This document shows positions 44,747 through 52,413 of a stretch of DNA of 64,000 nt, one piece after another (the first letter of the stretch is position 1; every line of letters begins with the position of its first letter). A program made the translations under genes and the position numbers. Origin of the DNA: Elusimicrobiota bacterium (GTDB lineage Bacteria; Elusimicrobiota; Elusimicrobia; UBA1565; UBA9628); the NCBI GenBank assembly GCA_016218575.1, contig JACRDN010000017.1, forward strand, positions 1 through 64,000, read 5' to 3'. Below the pieces are notes generated by a model. The model was not told the origin of the DNA. It ran no database searches and saw nothing but the letters and a program-made list of their open reading frames with translations.

Positions 44747-46819
44747 ATGAGGGTCCTTATCCCGGCGGTTTGGCTGTTCTTGCAGCCTTGCCTGTCTTCG
44801 GCCGTAAACGGGCGGTCGCCGCTGCCTCAGGGGGCGAGGCGCCCGACGCGCGATTTGCAGGCAACGCCGGCGGCCGCTTTGCCCGCTTCTGTCGTGCCTT
44901 CAGGGCAGAATCCGGTTCTCCATGTTCTGGCTCAAGGGCGCCCGGCCCGCTTGGCCTTTCAAACCGTTTTGGCCATGGCGGGTCTTGGATCCATCGATGC
45001 CAAACTCCATGCCGCCTATGCCGGCGCCAAGGCTCCTGACGCGGCGGACGCGGAGGCGGTTGCGCCCGCCGCAGCGCCTGTTGCCGCGCCGAGGAATATA
45101 TCCCCTTTAAGCCCTGGAAGAACGCTGCCCAGGGGTTATGATGTCGAGGCTCTTCACGCCGCAGGAGGCATGGCTCGGGTTTACCGGGTTCGCCATGTTC
45201 CATCCAACACCATCTGGGCTCTCAAGGAGCTCAACCCTTCTTCCGCTCAGTCCCAGGAAGAAAAAGGCCAATTTAGAAACGAATACGATTTGCTTGAGGG
45301 TTTAAATCACCCCAATCTGCCCCGGGTGAAGGAATCTTTTGAGCATGAGGGAAGGCTTTATATCGTTGAGGAATTCATCCAGGGCGAGACTTTGGAAAAG
45401 CGCTTGGAGGCGGGCCCCATGAGTTGGCGCGAGGCGGCTCAAATGGCCATCCCCTTGCTCAAGGTTCTGCACTATATCCATAGCAAGGGCATCGTTTACC
45501 GGGATATTAAGCCCAGCAATATCATGTTCCGCGAGGATGGAAGCCTGGTCCTCGTTGATTTTGGCGCGGCCCGCCGCTACAGCGCGGACCCTGCCAAGAC
45601 TCATGACACCATAGTCCTGGGAACCCCGGGGTTCGCTTCCCCGGAACAGCACGGTAAACAGCAGACCGACCGCCGTTCGGACATTTACAGTGCTGGGGTC
45701 TTGCTGCACCACGCGGCGACGGGACGGGACCCTAACGACAAGCCTTTCATTTTCGAGGATCCCCATGACATCGCCCCCGGCATTGATCCGGTTTTCAGTC
45801 AGGCGGTCATGAGGGCTTTGAAATTGGATCGGGAGAGCCGCTTTTCCACCGCCAAGGATATGCGCTGGGCCCTGGAGGCGGCGCTTGCCGCCAAGTCCGT
45901 CCCAGCCGCGGTGTCGGTCTCCATTCCGAGGCAGAATGCGCCGCAAGGGAGAATTCCCGCCGTCCCTCCACCGCTGCAAGCCGCTTTGAAGCCCGAGGAC
46001 GTCTTTGACGAGAGCCAAGTTGGGAGAGCAGGGCGGTTTGTCGCGATCGCACCCGGCGAGTTCATGATGGGAAGCCCGGGATCGGAGAATGGCCGCTTTT
46101 CTGACGAGGATCTTCATGCGGTGAAGCTCACTAAAGCCTTTGAAATGCAAGCCACTCCAGTGACCCAGCGGCAGTGGGTGGCGGTTATGGGCGGCAACCC
46201 GGCGTACTTTAAAGGAAGGCAACATTCCGATGGCGACCACATGATTCTCAATGGAGAGGAAGTCAACGCCGATCATCCCGTGGAGCAAGTTTCATGGGAA
46301 GATGCTCGGGAATTTATCAGGCGCCTCAACGCGATGCAAAGCCAGTATGCCTACAGGCTTCCCACCGAATCGGAGTGGGAGTACGCGGCTCGGGCGGGAA
46401 CCGAAGGGTCTTATTGGTTTTCGTCAGGTTTGCTGGATAAGCACGCCTGGCACGACGGAAATTCCGGGAAGCGCACTCATGCCGTGGGTCATCCCGACCA
46501 CTTCACCCCTCAGGGTCTGGGCGACATGTTGGGCCATGTTTGGGAATGGGTGGAGGATTTCTACGCCCCCTATCAGTTAGGCTTCGGGCTGGATTGGAAA
46601 GGTTGGTTGAATCAAGGGATCAGCCTATCCATAAAATTGTTGCCAAGCAGGCTTTTGAATATTGATCCCATAGGCTCCCCTACGGGCTCGTTCCGCGTCA
46701 TCCGTGGCGGGTCCTGGAGCTACGACGCCAGTTACCTGCGGTCCGCCTACCGCTACCTCGGCGGCCCGGGCGGCCGCTGGGACGATGTCGGGTTCCGCCT
46801 TGTGAGGTCAATCCGTTGA
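44747..46819 (+). CDS. DGR target: exported Ser/Thr kinase fused to variable FGE/C-type-lectin domain
   Basis: This 690-residue protein is the diversified product of the retroelement. An N-terminal signal-like segment (LIPAVWLFLQPCLSSAV) and an Ala/Pro-rich linker lead to a eukaryotic-like kinase at residues 130-390: glycine loop HAAGGMARVYRV, Lys in WALKELN, catalytic YRDIKPSNIMF (Asp 253), DFG in VLVDFGAARR (Asp 271) and GFASPEQ. Residues 425-690 are a formylglycine-generating-enzyme-like domain (FVAIAPGEFMMGSPGSENG, TPVTQRQWVAVMG, YRLPTESEWEYAAR, DMLGHVWEWVEDF, FRVIRGGSWS). The variable repeat is the last 42 codons and includes six Tyr/Phe at TR Asn positions. All kinase catalytic residues look intact. 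Confidence 0.9.
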   Translation: MRVLIPAVWLFLQPCLSSAVNGRSPLPQGARRPTRDLQATPAAALPASVVPSGQNPVLHVLAQGRPARLAFQTVLAMAGLGSIDAKLHAAYAGAKAPDAADAEAVAPAAAPVAAPRNISPLSPGRTLPRGYDVEALHAAGGMARVYRVRHVPSNTIWALKELNPSSAQSQEEKGQFRNEYDLLEGLNHPNLPRVKESFEHEGRLYIVEEFIQGETLEKRLEAGPMSWREAAQMAIPLLKVLHYIHSKGIVYRDIKPSNIMFREDGSLVLVDFGAARRYSADPAKTHDTIVLGTPGFASPEQHGKQQTDRRSDIYSAGVLLHHAATGRDPNDKPFIFEDPHDIAPGIDPVFSQAVMRALKLDRESRFSTAKDMRWALEAALAAKSVPAAVSVSIPRQNAPQGRIPAVPPPLQAALKPEDVFDESQVGRAGRFVAIAPGEFMMGSPGSENGRFSDEDLHAVKLTKAFEMQATPVTQRQWVAVMGGNPAYFKGRQHSDGDHMILNGEEVNADHPVEQVSWEDAREFIRRLNAMQSQYAYRLPTESEWEYAARAGTEGSYWFSSGLLDKHAWHDGNSGKRTHAVGHPDHFTPQGLGDMLGHVWEWVEDFYAPYQLGFGLDWKGWLNQGISLSIKLLPSRLLNIDPIGSPTGSFRVIRGGSWSYDASYLRSAYRYLGGPGGRWDDVGFRLVRSIR
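46681..46806 (+). repeat. DGR variable repeat (VR)
   Basis: These 126 nt at the 3' end of the target gene align without gaps to the template repeat 48827-48952. Fourteen positions differ; thirteen of them are A in the template, and the other is G to T in an AGG/AGT codon. The last 20 nt (GTCGGGTTCCGCCTTGTGAG) are identical and serve as the likely initiation-of-mutagenic-homology region. Confidence 0.97.
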
Positions 46820-46875
46820 CTTTTGGATCCTTGAACGCTTGGCGCTTGGCCGGAATAGATGTGAACTCCTTGCGC

Positions 46876-46894
46876 AGCCGCCAGGACCGCCCGC
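46876..46894 (+). other. Hairpin downstream of the variable repeat
   Basis: ACCGCCC-GCAAA-GGGCGGT is a 7-bp perfect stem 70 nt past the VR. In the Bordetella phage retroelement a hairpin or cruciform just after VR aids retargeting. This one is further away and in GC-rich DNA, so the role is only suggested. Confidence 0.4.
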
Positions 46895-46952
46895 AAAGGG
46901 CGGTTGGGCGGCGGAGCGGCGGGGCGTGGAATTAGAAAGACGGGAGAGGAAA

Positions 46953-47588
46953 ATGAAGCTTAAGGTATTTACGCTGCGCCTAAATTCAGGAACTGGCAGG
47001 TTCGATGAAAGCGGCCTGGACGAGTTCCAGTTGGGCAAGGATGTGATCGAGGCGACGGAGCATTTCATTGTCCATGAGAGAGCTCCGACGTTGATCTTGG
47101 TTGTGCGTTACCGCGAGGTGGCGGAGAACCTGCGCGCCTCGTCAGAGGCGCCGCGCAAGGATTGGCGCGGTGAACTCGACCCCGCGGGACAGCGAATCTA
47201 CGATGAGATGCGGCTGTGGCGAGGCCGCACGGCCAAGCGCGAAGGCATGCCGCCTTACCTTATCCTCAACAACCGCGAACTGGCCGAGTTGGCAATGAAA
47301 CGGCCGGTGTCGCTCGCGCAATTGCGCGAGATCAATGGAATCGGCGAGGCGAAATCGCAGAGATGGGGCGAGGAGATGCTGGCCGTGCTGGCAAAGCTGG
47401 GCGCTGCGGCAGCCGGCAGCGAGGTAGAAAACCTCGTCGAAAATCGGGGGGGGGGGGGGGTAATCCTTCGTGGCTTCTGTCGATTTACCGCTTTTCATCC
47501 ATTGGGAGAAGACCCTCAAGGATATCCTCTTGCGTACCGAAAAATTCCCCAAGCGCGTCCGCTTCACCATTTCTTCGCGCATCGATAA
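46953..47588 (+). CDS. HRDC-domain accessory protein of the DGR
   Basis: This 211-residue protein has an N-terminal region of beta-type segments (KLKVFTLRLNSGTGRFDESGLDEFQLGKDVIEATEHFIVHERAP, about residues 1-60). An HRDC domain follows (AGQRIYDEMRLWRGRTAKREGMPPYLILNNRELAELAMKRPVSLAQLREINGIGEAKSQRWGEEML, about 75-150). HRDC proteins are known DGR accessory factors and probably bind nucleic acid. A strong ribosome binding site (GGGAGAGGA) supports the start at 46953. After the domain the frame crosses a 15-G run and continues 42 codons overlapping avd. With 14 G the protein would stop at once (TAA at 47461), which is probably the natural end. Confidence 0.75.
   Translation: MKLKVFTLRLNSGTGRFDESGLDEFQLGKDVIEATEHFIVHERAPTLILVVRYREVAENLRASSEAPRKDWRGELDPAGQRIYDEMRLWRGRTAKREGMPPYLILNNRELAELAMKRPVSLAQLREINGIGEAKSQRWGEEMLAVLAKLGAAAAGSEVENLVENRGGGGVILRGFCRFTAFHPLGEDPQGYPLAYRKIPQARPLHHFFAHR
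47446..47460 (+). repeat. Poly-G(15) tract at the HRDC/avd junction
   Basis: Fifteen consecutive G residues lie ten bases before the GTG start of the avd gene. Length changes of one base would alter the end of the HRDC protein (stop, or two alternative tails) and shift the G-rich run relative to the avd start codon. Confidence 0.9.
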
Positions 47589-47814
47589 TCTGACGCTCGA
47601 CATCCTAGAGAAAATCATCGAGGCGCGCTACAGCAAGGATAAGACAGCGGCATTATCGCAAGCTAGCATCGCGCTGGAGAAGCTCAGGGTCCTCCTGAGG
47701 GTCAGCCATGAAGAACGCTATCTCGACCGCCGCGGCTTCGAGCATGTTTCGCGCCACATTGATGAAGCGGGACGGATGTTGGGCGGTTGGATGCGCAGCC
47801 GCAATCTCCCATGA
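47470..47814 (+). CDS. avd: Accessory variability determinant (Avd-like four-helix bundle)
   Basis: This 114-residue basic, all-helical protein (PLFIHWEKTLKDILLRTEKFPKRVRFTISSRIDNLTLDILEKIIEARYSKDKTAALSQASIALEKLRVLLRVSHEERYL) matches the Avd/four-helix-bundle family that works with DGR reverse transcriptases. Avd forms a pentameric barrel that binds the RT and template RNA in Bordetella phage BPP-1. The FPKxxRFTxSxRI pattern is typical. It starts at GTG 47470, just past the poly-G run, and ends in an ATGA overlap with the RT gene. Confidence 0.9.
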   Translation: MASVDLPLFIHWEKTLKDILLRTEKFPKRVRFTISSRIDNLTLDILEKIIEARYSKDKTAALSQASIALEKLRVLLRVSHEERYLDRRGFEHVSRHIDEAGRMLGGWMRSRNLP

Positions 47815-49013
47815 AACGAGAGGGCCATCTCTTCGGGCGCGTGGCGGACTTTCATTCGCTTTGCGCGGCGGTCAGGCGCGCCGCTCGCGGCAAGGGTTCA
47901 TCTCATTCAGCGGCGGAGTTTGTCTTTGGCATGGAGCGCGAGGTTCTGAAGCTTCAGCGGGAGATATTGGACGGCAGTTATAGGCCAAGGCCCTACAGGA
48001 CCTTCTACATATCCGACCCCAAGCCCAGGACGATCTCGGCCGCGGATTTCAGGGATCGGGTGGCGCATCACTCCCTCTGCGCGGTTCTGGAACCTCTTTT
48101 TGAGCGTGTCGCGATCTTCGATAGCTACGCCTGCCGTCTAGGCAAGGGTTCTCACGCGGCCGCGCGGAGGGCTCAGGCCTTCGGTCGGCGCTTCGGCCGA
48201 TTCCTCAAGCTCGATATCCGCAAATTCTTCGAGACGGCGGACCATGAAGTCTTGAAAATCGGTTTGAGGCGTTTGGTCAAGGATGCCAAGCTTCTTGAGC
48301 TGACCAGCCGCATCATCGACCATGGCGCGCCAGGCTCGGCGCCGGGCAAGGGGCTTCCAATAGGGAATCTGACGAGCCAGCATTTTGCGAACTTTTATCT
48401 TGCGTCTCTCGACCATTTTATAAAGGAAAAGCTTCGCGTACCTGGCTACCTGCGTTATATGGACGATTTCCTGCTGTTCGCGGATTCGAAGCGGTTCCTG
48501 AGCGAGGGGCGCCAGAGCATTCAGGAATTTGTGGGCAATGACCTCAAGCTCAGCATCAAATCAGAGGCGACCGTCCATGCCCCGGTCTCTGAGGGCATTC
48601 CCTTTCTGGGCTTGCGAATCTGGCCGCGGCTTGTCCGTCTGGATGGGTCAAACAAGCGGAGATTGATAAGCGCGTTGCGCGCGGGGACCAAAAGCCTTAC
48701 CAGCGGCGAACTGGAGGAGGATTTGGTTTCGTCTCTTAGGAGCCGCTTGGGCCATGCCGAACATGCGGACACGCTCAATTTCAGGCGTTCGCTTGGAGAG
48801 TTATGCGAATCTAGGTCGGGGAGCAATACAGGCTCGAACCGCGTCATCCGTGGCGGGTCCTGGAGCAACGACGCCAGGAACCTGCGGTCCGCCAACCGCA
48901 ACAACGACGGCCCGGGCGACCGCTGGAACAATGTCGGGTTCCGCCTTGTGAGCTCACGCCCAACGGCCGGATGCCTCGCGTCCACGGATGCAAGGCCAGC
49001 GCCCAGGACATGA
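47811..49013 (+). CDS. DGR reverse transcriptase
   Basis: This 400-residue RT uses the template-repeat RNA to make A-mutagenised cDNA. It has RT motifs in order: LKLDIRKFFETADHEVL, the DGR-specific IGNLTSQHFANFYL (IGxxxSQ in place of the QGxxxSP of other RTs), the active site RYMDDFLLFAD (residues 216-219), and FLGLRIWPR. The ATG at 47811 overlaps the avd stop. The last 60 codons read through the template repeat in the same frame as the target protein. The RT therefore carries a C-terminal copy of the variable region (SNRVIRGGSWSNDARNLRSA) and then a short tail. Confidence 0.95.
   Translation: MKREGHLFGRVADFHSLCAAVRRAARGKGSSHSAAEFVFGMEREVLKLQREILDGSYRPRPYRTFYISDPKPRTISAADFRDRVAHHSLCAVLEPLFERVAIFDSYACRLGKGSHAAARRAQAFGRRFGRFLKLDIRKFFETADHEVLKIGLRRLVKDAKLLELTSRIIDHGAPGSAPGKGLPIGNLTSQHFANFYLASLDHFIKEKLRVPGYLRYMDDFLLFADSKRFLSEGRQSIQEFVGNDLKLSIKSEATVHAPVSEGIPFLGLRIWPRLVRLDGSNKRRLISALRAGTKSLTSGELEEDLVSSLRSRLGHAEHADTLNFRRSLGELCESRSGSNTGSNRVIRGGSWSNDARNLRSANRNNDGPGDRWNNVGFRLVSSRPTAGCLASTDARPAPRT
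48827..48952 (+). repeat. DGR template repeat (TR)
   Basis: This 126-nt repeat contains 25 adenines, with seven AAC codons and one AAT, the codon type preferred in templates because A changes give many residues without stops. It lies inside the 3' end of the RT gene. Thirteen of the 25 A positions are changed in the VR, against one of 101 non-A positions. Confidence 0.97.
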
Positions 49014-49095
49014 CCAAAGTTCCCTGACCTGCGCCGTCCCACGGACTTTCGGGGCGGACAAAGAGAAGAAGCGCGCCGCGCCTGCTGGTAGGGCT

Positions 49096-50217
49096 TCAGG
49101 GCCTCGAACGCCGGCGCGGCGCCTTCTTTCGCTTTCGGGGATTCCCAGGCGCCACCCCGATGCCGGCCTCGACATGGGACAGGTCATAGAGCCCACCGCG
49201 AGCTATCTTGAGGCCGCGCATGGGATCCTTCTTGAACCACAGGGGGGTGTCCAGATCCACGAAATCAAAGCTCCCGATCCCGGCCGCCAGATGGGCCGAG
49301 CAGGTCATGGCCAGAGACGACTCGACCATCCCGCCGATCATGAGCCCCAGGCCCGCGGCCCTGCAGATGAGGGCGACGTCCCAGGCCTCGAGAAGCCCGC
49401 ACTTCATGAGCTTGATGTTGACCACCTGGGCCGAGCGGAGCTTGGCCATTTTGGCCGCGTCCGCGCGGCCGGCCACCGACTCGTCGGCCGCCACCGGGAT
49501 CTTGGTGAAGCGGTGCACCTCGGAGAGACCCTGCCAATCGTCCCTTTGGGCCGGTTGTTCGTAAAGGACGGGGATGATTCCCCGGCGCTTGAGCTGGCGC
49601 GCCAAGGCGATGGCCTCTTTGGGCTCGTAGCCGCAGTTGGCGTCCAGCATGAGGCGGAGTTTCTTGCCGGCTTTTGTGACGGCCAGCACCCGCTCCAAGT
49701 CCTCGTCCACGTCCCGTCCCACCTTGATCTTGATGGTGCGGACTCCCATTTTCACGATGCGCCGCGCCGCGGCCTCGGCCGAGGCGGGGGAGCCCATGGT
49801 CACCGTGACATCGGAGAAGATCTTCGCCCCCGCGGAGCCGAACAAGGCCCTCAGGGGAATCCTCCGGCTCCTGGCCCAGGCGTCGAGAAGCGCCATGGAC
49901 GCGGCGGCCTTGGCGGGGCCTCGCGCGGGCCCCAGCCTATGGTCGAGCTCTTGCAGGAGGGGCCGCCAAGCGGAAAGGCTTTTCCCGACCAAGAAGCCCT
50001 TTTGCTTGCGCAATAGCGCCAGGGTCGCGGCCTGGCCGTCGCGCTTGGAGTCGGCGGGCGGGGCCGCCTCGCCGTAGCCCCGGGTTCCGTCGGCCAAAGC
50101 GGCCGAGACCAGGACGTTGCGCACTTCGGTCTTGGTCCCGGTCGCGATCTCGAAGGGCTCATTCATGGCCGCGTCGAGGGGCTCGGCCGTGAAGTCGGCG
50201 ATGCGCAAGTTATCCAC
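49096..50217 (-). CDS. L-Ala-D/L-Glu epimerase (dipeptide epimerase)
   Basis: This 373-residue enolase-superfamily enzyme is predicted to epimerise dipeptides from murein recycling. Active-site positions are present: the KxK pair (TIKIKVGRD), metal ligands in LMLDANCGY, LYEQPA and AADESVAG, and the second catalytic Lys in VNIKLMKCGL. The C-terminal VDLDTPLWFKKDPMRGL is family-typical. The predicted GTG start at 50217 lies inside palindrome copy 6. Homology begins at LRIADFTAEPLD, so a TTG at 50208 is an equally good start. Confidence 0.88.
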   Translation of the reverse strand: MDNLRIADFTAEPLDAAMNEPFEIATGTKTEVRNVLVSAALADGTRGYGEAAPPADSKRDGQAATLALLRKQKGFLVGKSLSAWRPLLQELDHRLGPARGPAKAAASMALLDAWARSRRIPLRALFGSAGAKIFSDVTVTMGSPASAEAAARRIVKMGVRTIKIKVGRDVDEDLERVLAVTKAGKKLRLMLDANCGYEPKEAIALARQLKRRGIIPVLYEQPAQRDDWQGLSEVHRFTKIPVAADESVAGRADAAKMAKLRSAQVVNIKLMKCGLLEAWDVALICRAAGLGLMIGGMVESSLAMTCSAHLAAGIGSFDFVDLDTPLWFKKDPMRGLKIARGGLYDLSHVEAGIGVAPGNPRKRKKAPRRRSRP

Positions 50218-50246
50218 AAAACTTCGCCGCGAAGTTCCGTGGATAA
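50210..50246. repeat. Dispersed DnaA-box palindrome, copy 6
   Basis: TTATCCACA (50210-50218) and CGTGGATAA (50238-50246) flank AAACTTCGCCGCGAAGTTC. It covers the 5' end of the epimerase gene, which may have adopted a start codon within it. Confidence 0.9.
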
Positions 50247-50294
50247 CTAAGGAAACTCATCAGCCGATTGTATATAAATCCCGGCGGTGAATGC

Positions 50295-51149
50295 TTAACG
50301 CGGGGATTTCTTGGTGAGCACTATCTCGACCAAGGTCGAGAGCATCTCGGCCCGGTCCACCAGGCCTTCCTTCTGGTAGACGGAGATGAGGTTCCTCATC
50401 ATGCGCACGAGGATCTCGCGCGTCGGGCAGGGCCTCAGGAATTCCTCGCGGAATTCGTAGCCGCTTCTGACCAGCATCCGGCGCACCTCGTTGACGTCGA
50501 GGAGTTTGCCGTGATGGAATGTATCTATATAGCAGGTGTAGGAGCCGGGGTTGAAGGCCACCAAAAAATGGCCCGGGGTGCCCACCCCGTAGACCGGCAG
50601 GCGCAGCCTGTGCGCCAACAGGATGTACAGCACCGACAGGCTGATGGGAATGCCCCTTCGAGTCTCGATCACGCGGTTTAAGTACGAGTTGTCGGGGTCG
50701 TAGTACCGGGTCTCGTTGCCGGCAAACCCCATGGCCTGGAAGACATGGAGGTTCAGGCGCTGGAAGGCCACGGCCTCGTCCGCGTCCGTGGGGAGCGAGT
50801 CCTCGAGCTCCGTAGCCACGCGATCAAACCATGAGCCGTACACCGCGGGGTCGAGGCCGGGGTAGCCGAAGCGGGCGATCAGGAGCGCGCCCTTTTCCAG
50901 GCTGGGCTTGGGCGAGACCGAGAGCCGCAGGAAGGCCTCACGCAGATTCTTGAAGCGGACCTGGCGGGCCAGGCTCTCGGCCTTGGCCGCGATCTCTGAG
51001 CCCGATTTGAGCCTCAGCTCCTCGAGATAGGGAATGATCGGTTCGCCGATCATGAGGATCTGCCGGCAGACCAGATCGAGGCTCGCGGCGTCATCCTCGT
51101 CCAGGAGGAGCACGAGGCTGCGCAGTTCGCTCTCGGAAGGGATCGCCAT
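50295..51149 (-). CDS. SirB1-type transglutaminase-like protein
   Basis: This 284-residue protein contains the SirB1/transglutaminase-like core. DPDNSYLNRVIETRRGIPISLSVLYILLAHRLRLPVYGVGTPGHFLVAFN is the long conserved block (residues 155-205), with IDTFHHGKLLDVNEVRRML after it. The usual transglutaminase Cys is replaced by Ser in PISLSVL, as is common in this family, so enzymatic activity is doubtful. Some members act near translation or methylation genes, but no role is certain. The start at 51149 (MAIPSESELRSLV) leaves a clean divergent region. The upstream in-frame extension overlaps XdhC. Confidence 0.82.
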   Translation of the reverse strand: MAIPSESELRSLVLLLDEDDAASLDLVCRQILMIGEPIIPYLEELRLKSGSEIAAKAESLARQVRFKNLREAFLRLSVSPKPSLEKGALLIARFGYPGLDPAVYGSWFDRVATELEDSLPTDADEAVAFQRLNLHVFQAMGFAGNETRYYDPDNSYLNRVIETRRGIPISLSVLYILLAHRLRLPVYGVGTPGHFLVAFNPGSYTCYIDTFHHGKLLDVNEVRRMLVRSGYEFREEFLRPCPTREILVRMMRNLISVYQKEGLVDRAEMLSTLVEIVLTKKSPR

Positions 51150-51240
51150 AGGGGCTTTCGCGGACGGCCCACGAGATTTTACCCCTTGCAATTTGAAATT
51201 TCCAGGGCTAAATACTGGGCATGGCTTCGAGGCTTCGGTC

Positions 51241-52413
51241 ATGAACAGCATCCGTCCGGGGGAACTCCTGGAGCTTGTCGAGATCATGGAGGACCTCATA
51301 GTCGGGGACTCCAGGCCCGCTGCCCTGGCCACCGTGGTTTCCTTGGACGGCTCGGTTTACAGCCGGGCAGGAGCCATGGCCGTTCTGGTTGCTGGGCCGG
51401 CCGAGCGCTCGGGCGTTATTCCCGCGTTCGAGCTCAGCGCTCCTTGGAGGCGGGCCTGCGAGGAACTCTTCGCGGGCTCTGGGTCCCGCCTATCGAGCTT
51501 CGAGACTGCCGAGGACGATCCCATACTCGGCTTCGGGCTCGGGGCTCCGGGGCGCCTGGAGGTGTTCTTTGAGCCCATCAACTTTAAACTTCTCGAGCCT
51601 TTGCGCAGGATCCGAGAGATTATCCTGCGCGACCAGGGCTTGGTCTGCGTCTTGCGCGTGGAGGGCGGGCGCGTCGGGCAAAGGGTTCTTTACAGCCCCA
51701 ACCATCCGAGCGTTAGGGAATGCTACCGGGAGACGAGCCCGGAGCTGGTGGAAAGCGCGTCGTCGGGGGGAACCGAACGGGATTTTCTATGCCCCATCCG
51801 GCCGATGGGGAAGGTCCTGATTTTCGGCTCGGGCCGGGACGCGGCCAAGCTTTCCCGGCATCTCTCCGGCCTGGGCTTCAGCGTGTACGCGGCCGATCCC
51901 CGGCCCGGCCGTCTCGGAACCGAGGAGTGGGGGTCGCGCCGATTCGCCTTGATCGAGGGCGGCTGGGAGCAGATGCGCCGGGCCGCGGTTCCCGATGAGG
52001 AAACATCGATCGTGGTCATGACCCATTCCTACGCCCTGGATTTGGAGACGCTTCAGGGAGCTCTCAAGAGCCCGGCTTCCTACGTGGGGCTTATCGGTCC
52101 GGCGCGGAGGACCCGAAAGATCCTGGCGGAGCTTTCGGTCCTGGAGGTCTTGCCCCGCCCCGGGATTCTTTTCGCCCCGGCCGGCCTCGACCTCGGCGCC
52201 GAGACCCCCGAGGAGACGGCCTTGAGCGTGGCCTCCGAGATTTTAGCTGTCCGCTCGGGCCGCGGAGGCCGCAGCATTTCGGGCCGCGGTCGGGACTTGG
52301 CGACCATGACGGGCCGCAGGGCCCGAAGCCAGGTGCCGCGCGGCCGCGTCGCCCGCATGGCGGCCCAGGAGCTCGAGCTTCCCTTTATTCCCCCGCAACG
52401 GCGCGGCTTCTGA
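51241..52413 (+). CDS. XdhC/CoxI-family protein
   Basis: This 390-residue protein has an N-terminal XdhC_CoxI region (RPAALATVVSLDGSVYSRAGAMAVL, ERSGVIPAFELSAPWRRACEEL) and a C-terminal Rossmann domain (MGKVLIFGSGRDAAKLSRHLSGLGFSVYAADPRPG, then VMTHSYALDLETLQGAL and SYVGLIGPARRTRKIL). XdhC proteins insert sulfurated molybdenum cofactor into xanthine-dehydrogenase-type enzymes. No such enzyme is in the window. The usual GCI/CGG Cys in the N-terminal motif reads GVIPAFE, so cofactor handling may differ. The C-terminal 60 residues are Arg-rich. A seven-codon frame (51221-51244) overlaps its ATG. Confidence 0.82.
   Translation: MNSIRPGELLELVEIMEDLIVGDSRPAALATVVSLDGSVYSRAGAMAVLVAGPAERSGVIPAFELSAPWRRACEELFAGSGSRLSSFETAEDDPILGFGLGAPGRLEVFFEPINFKLLEPLRRIREIILRDQGLVCVLRVEGGRVGQRVLYSPNHPSVRECYRETSPELVESASSGGTERDFLCPIRPMGKVLIFGSGRDAAKLSRHLSGLGFSVYAADPRPGRLGTEEWGSRRFALIEGGWEQMRRAAVPDEETSIVVMTHSYALDLETLQGALKSPASYVGLIGPARRTRKILAELSVLEVLPRPGILFAPAGLDLGAETPEETALSVASEILAVRSGRGGRSISGRGRDLATMTGRRARSQVPRGRVARMAAQELELPFIPPQRRGF

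Noticed and set aside
48138-48416. 92-codon minus-strand frame inside the RT gene
   Set aside because: It lies opposite conserved RT motifs and shows no start signal or family match.
44747-49013. A second variable repeat
   Set aside because: The diagnostic string GTCATCCGTGGCGGGTCC was found only at the VR and the TR in this window.
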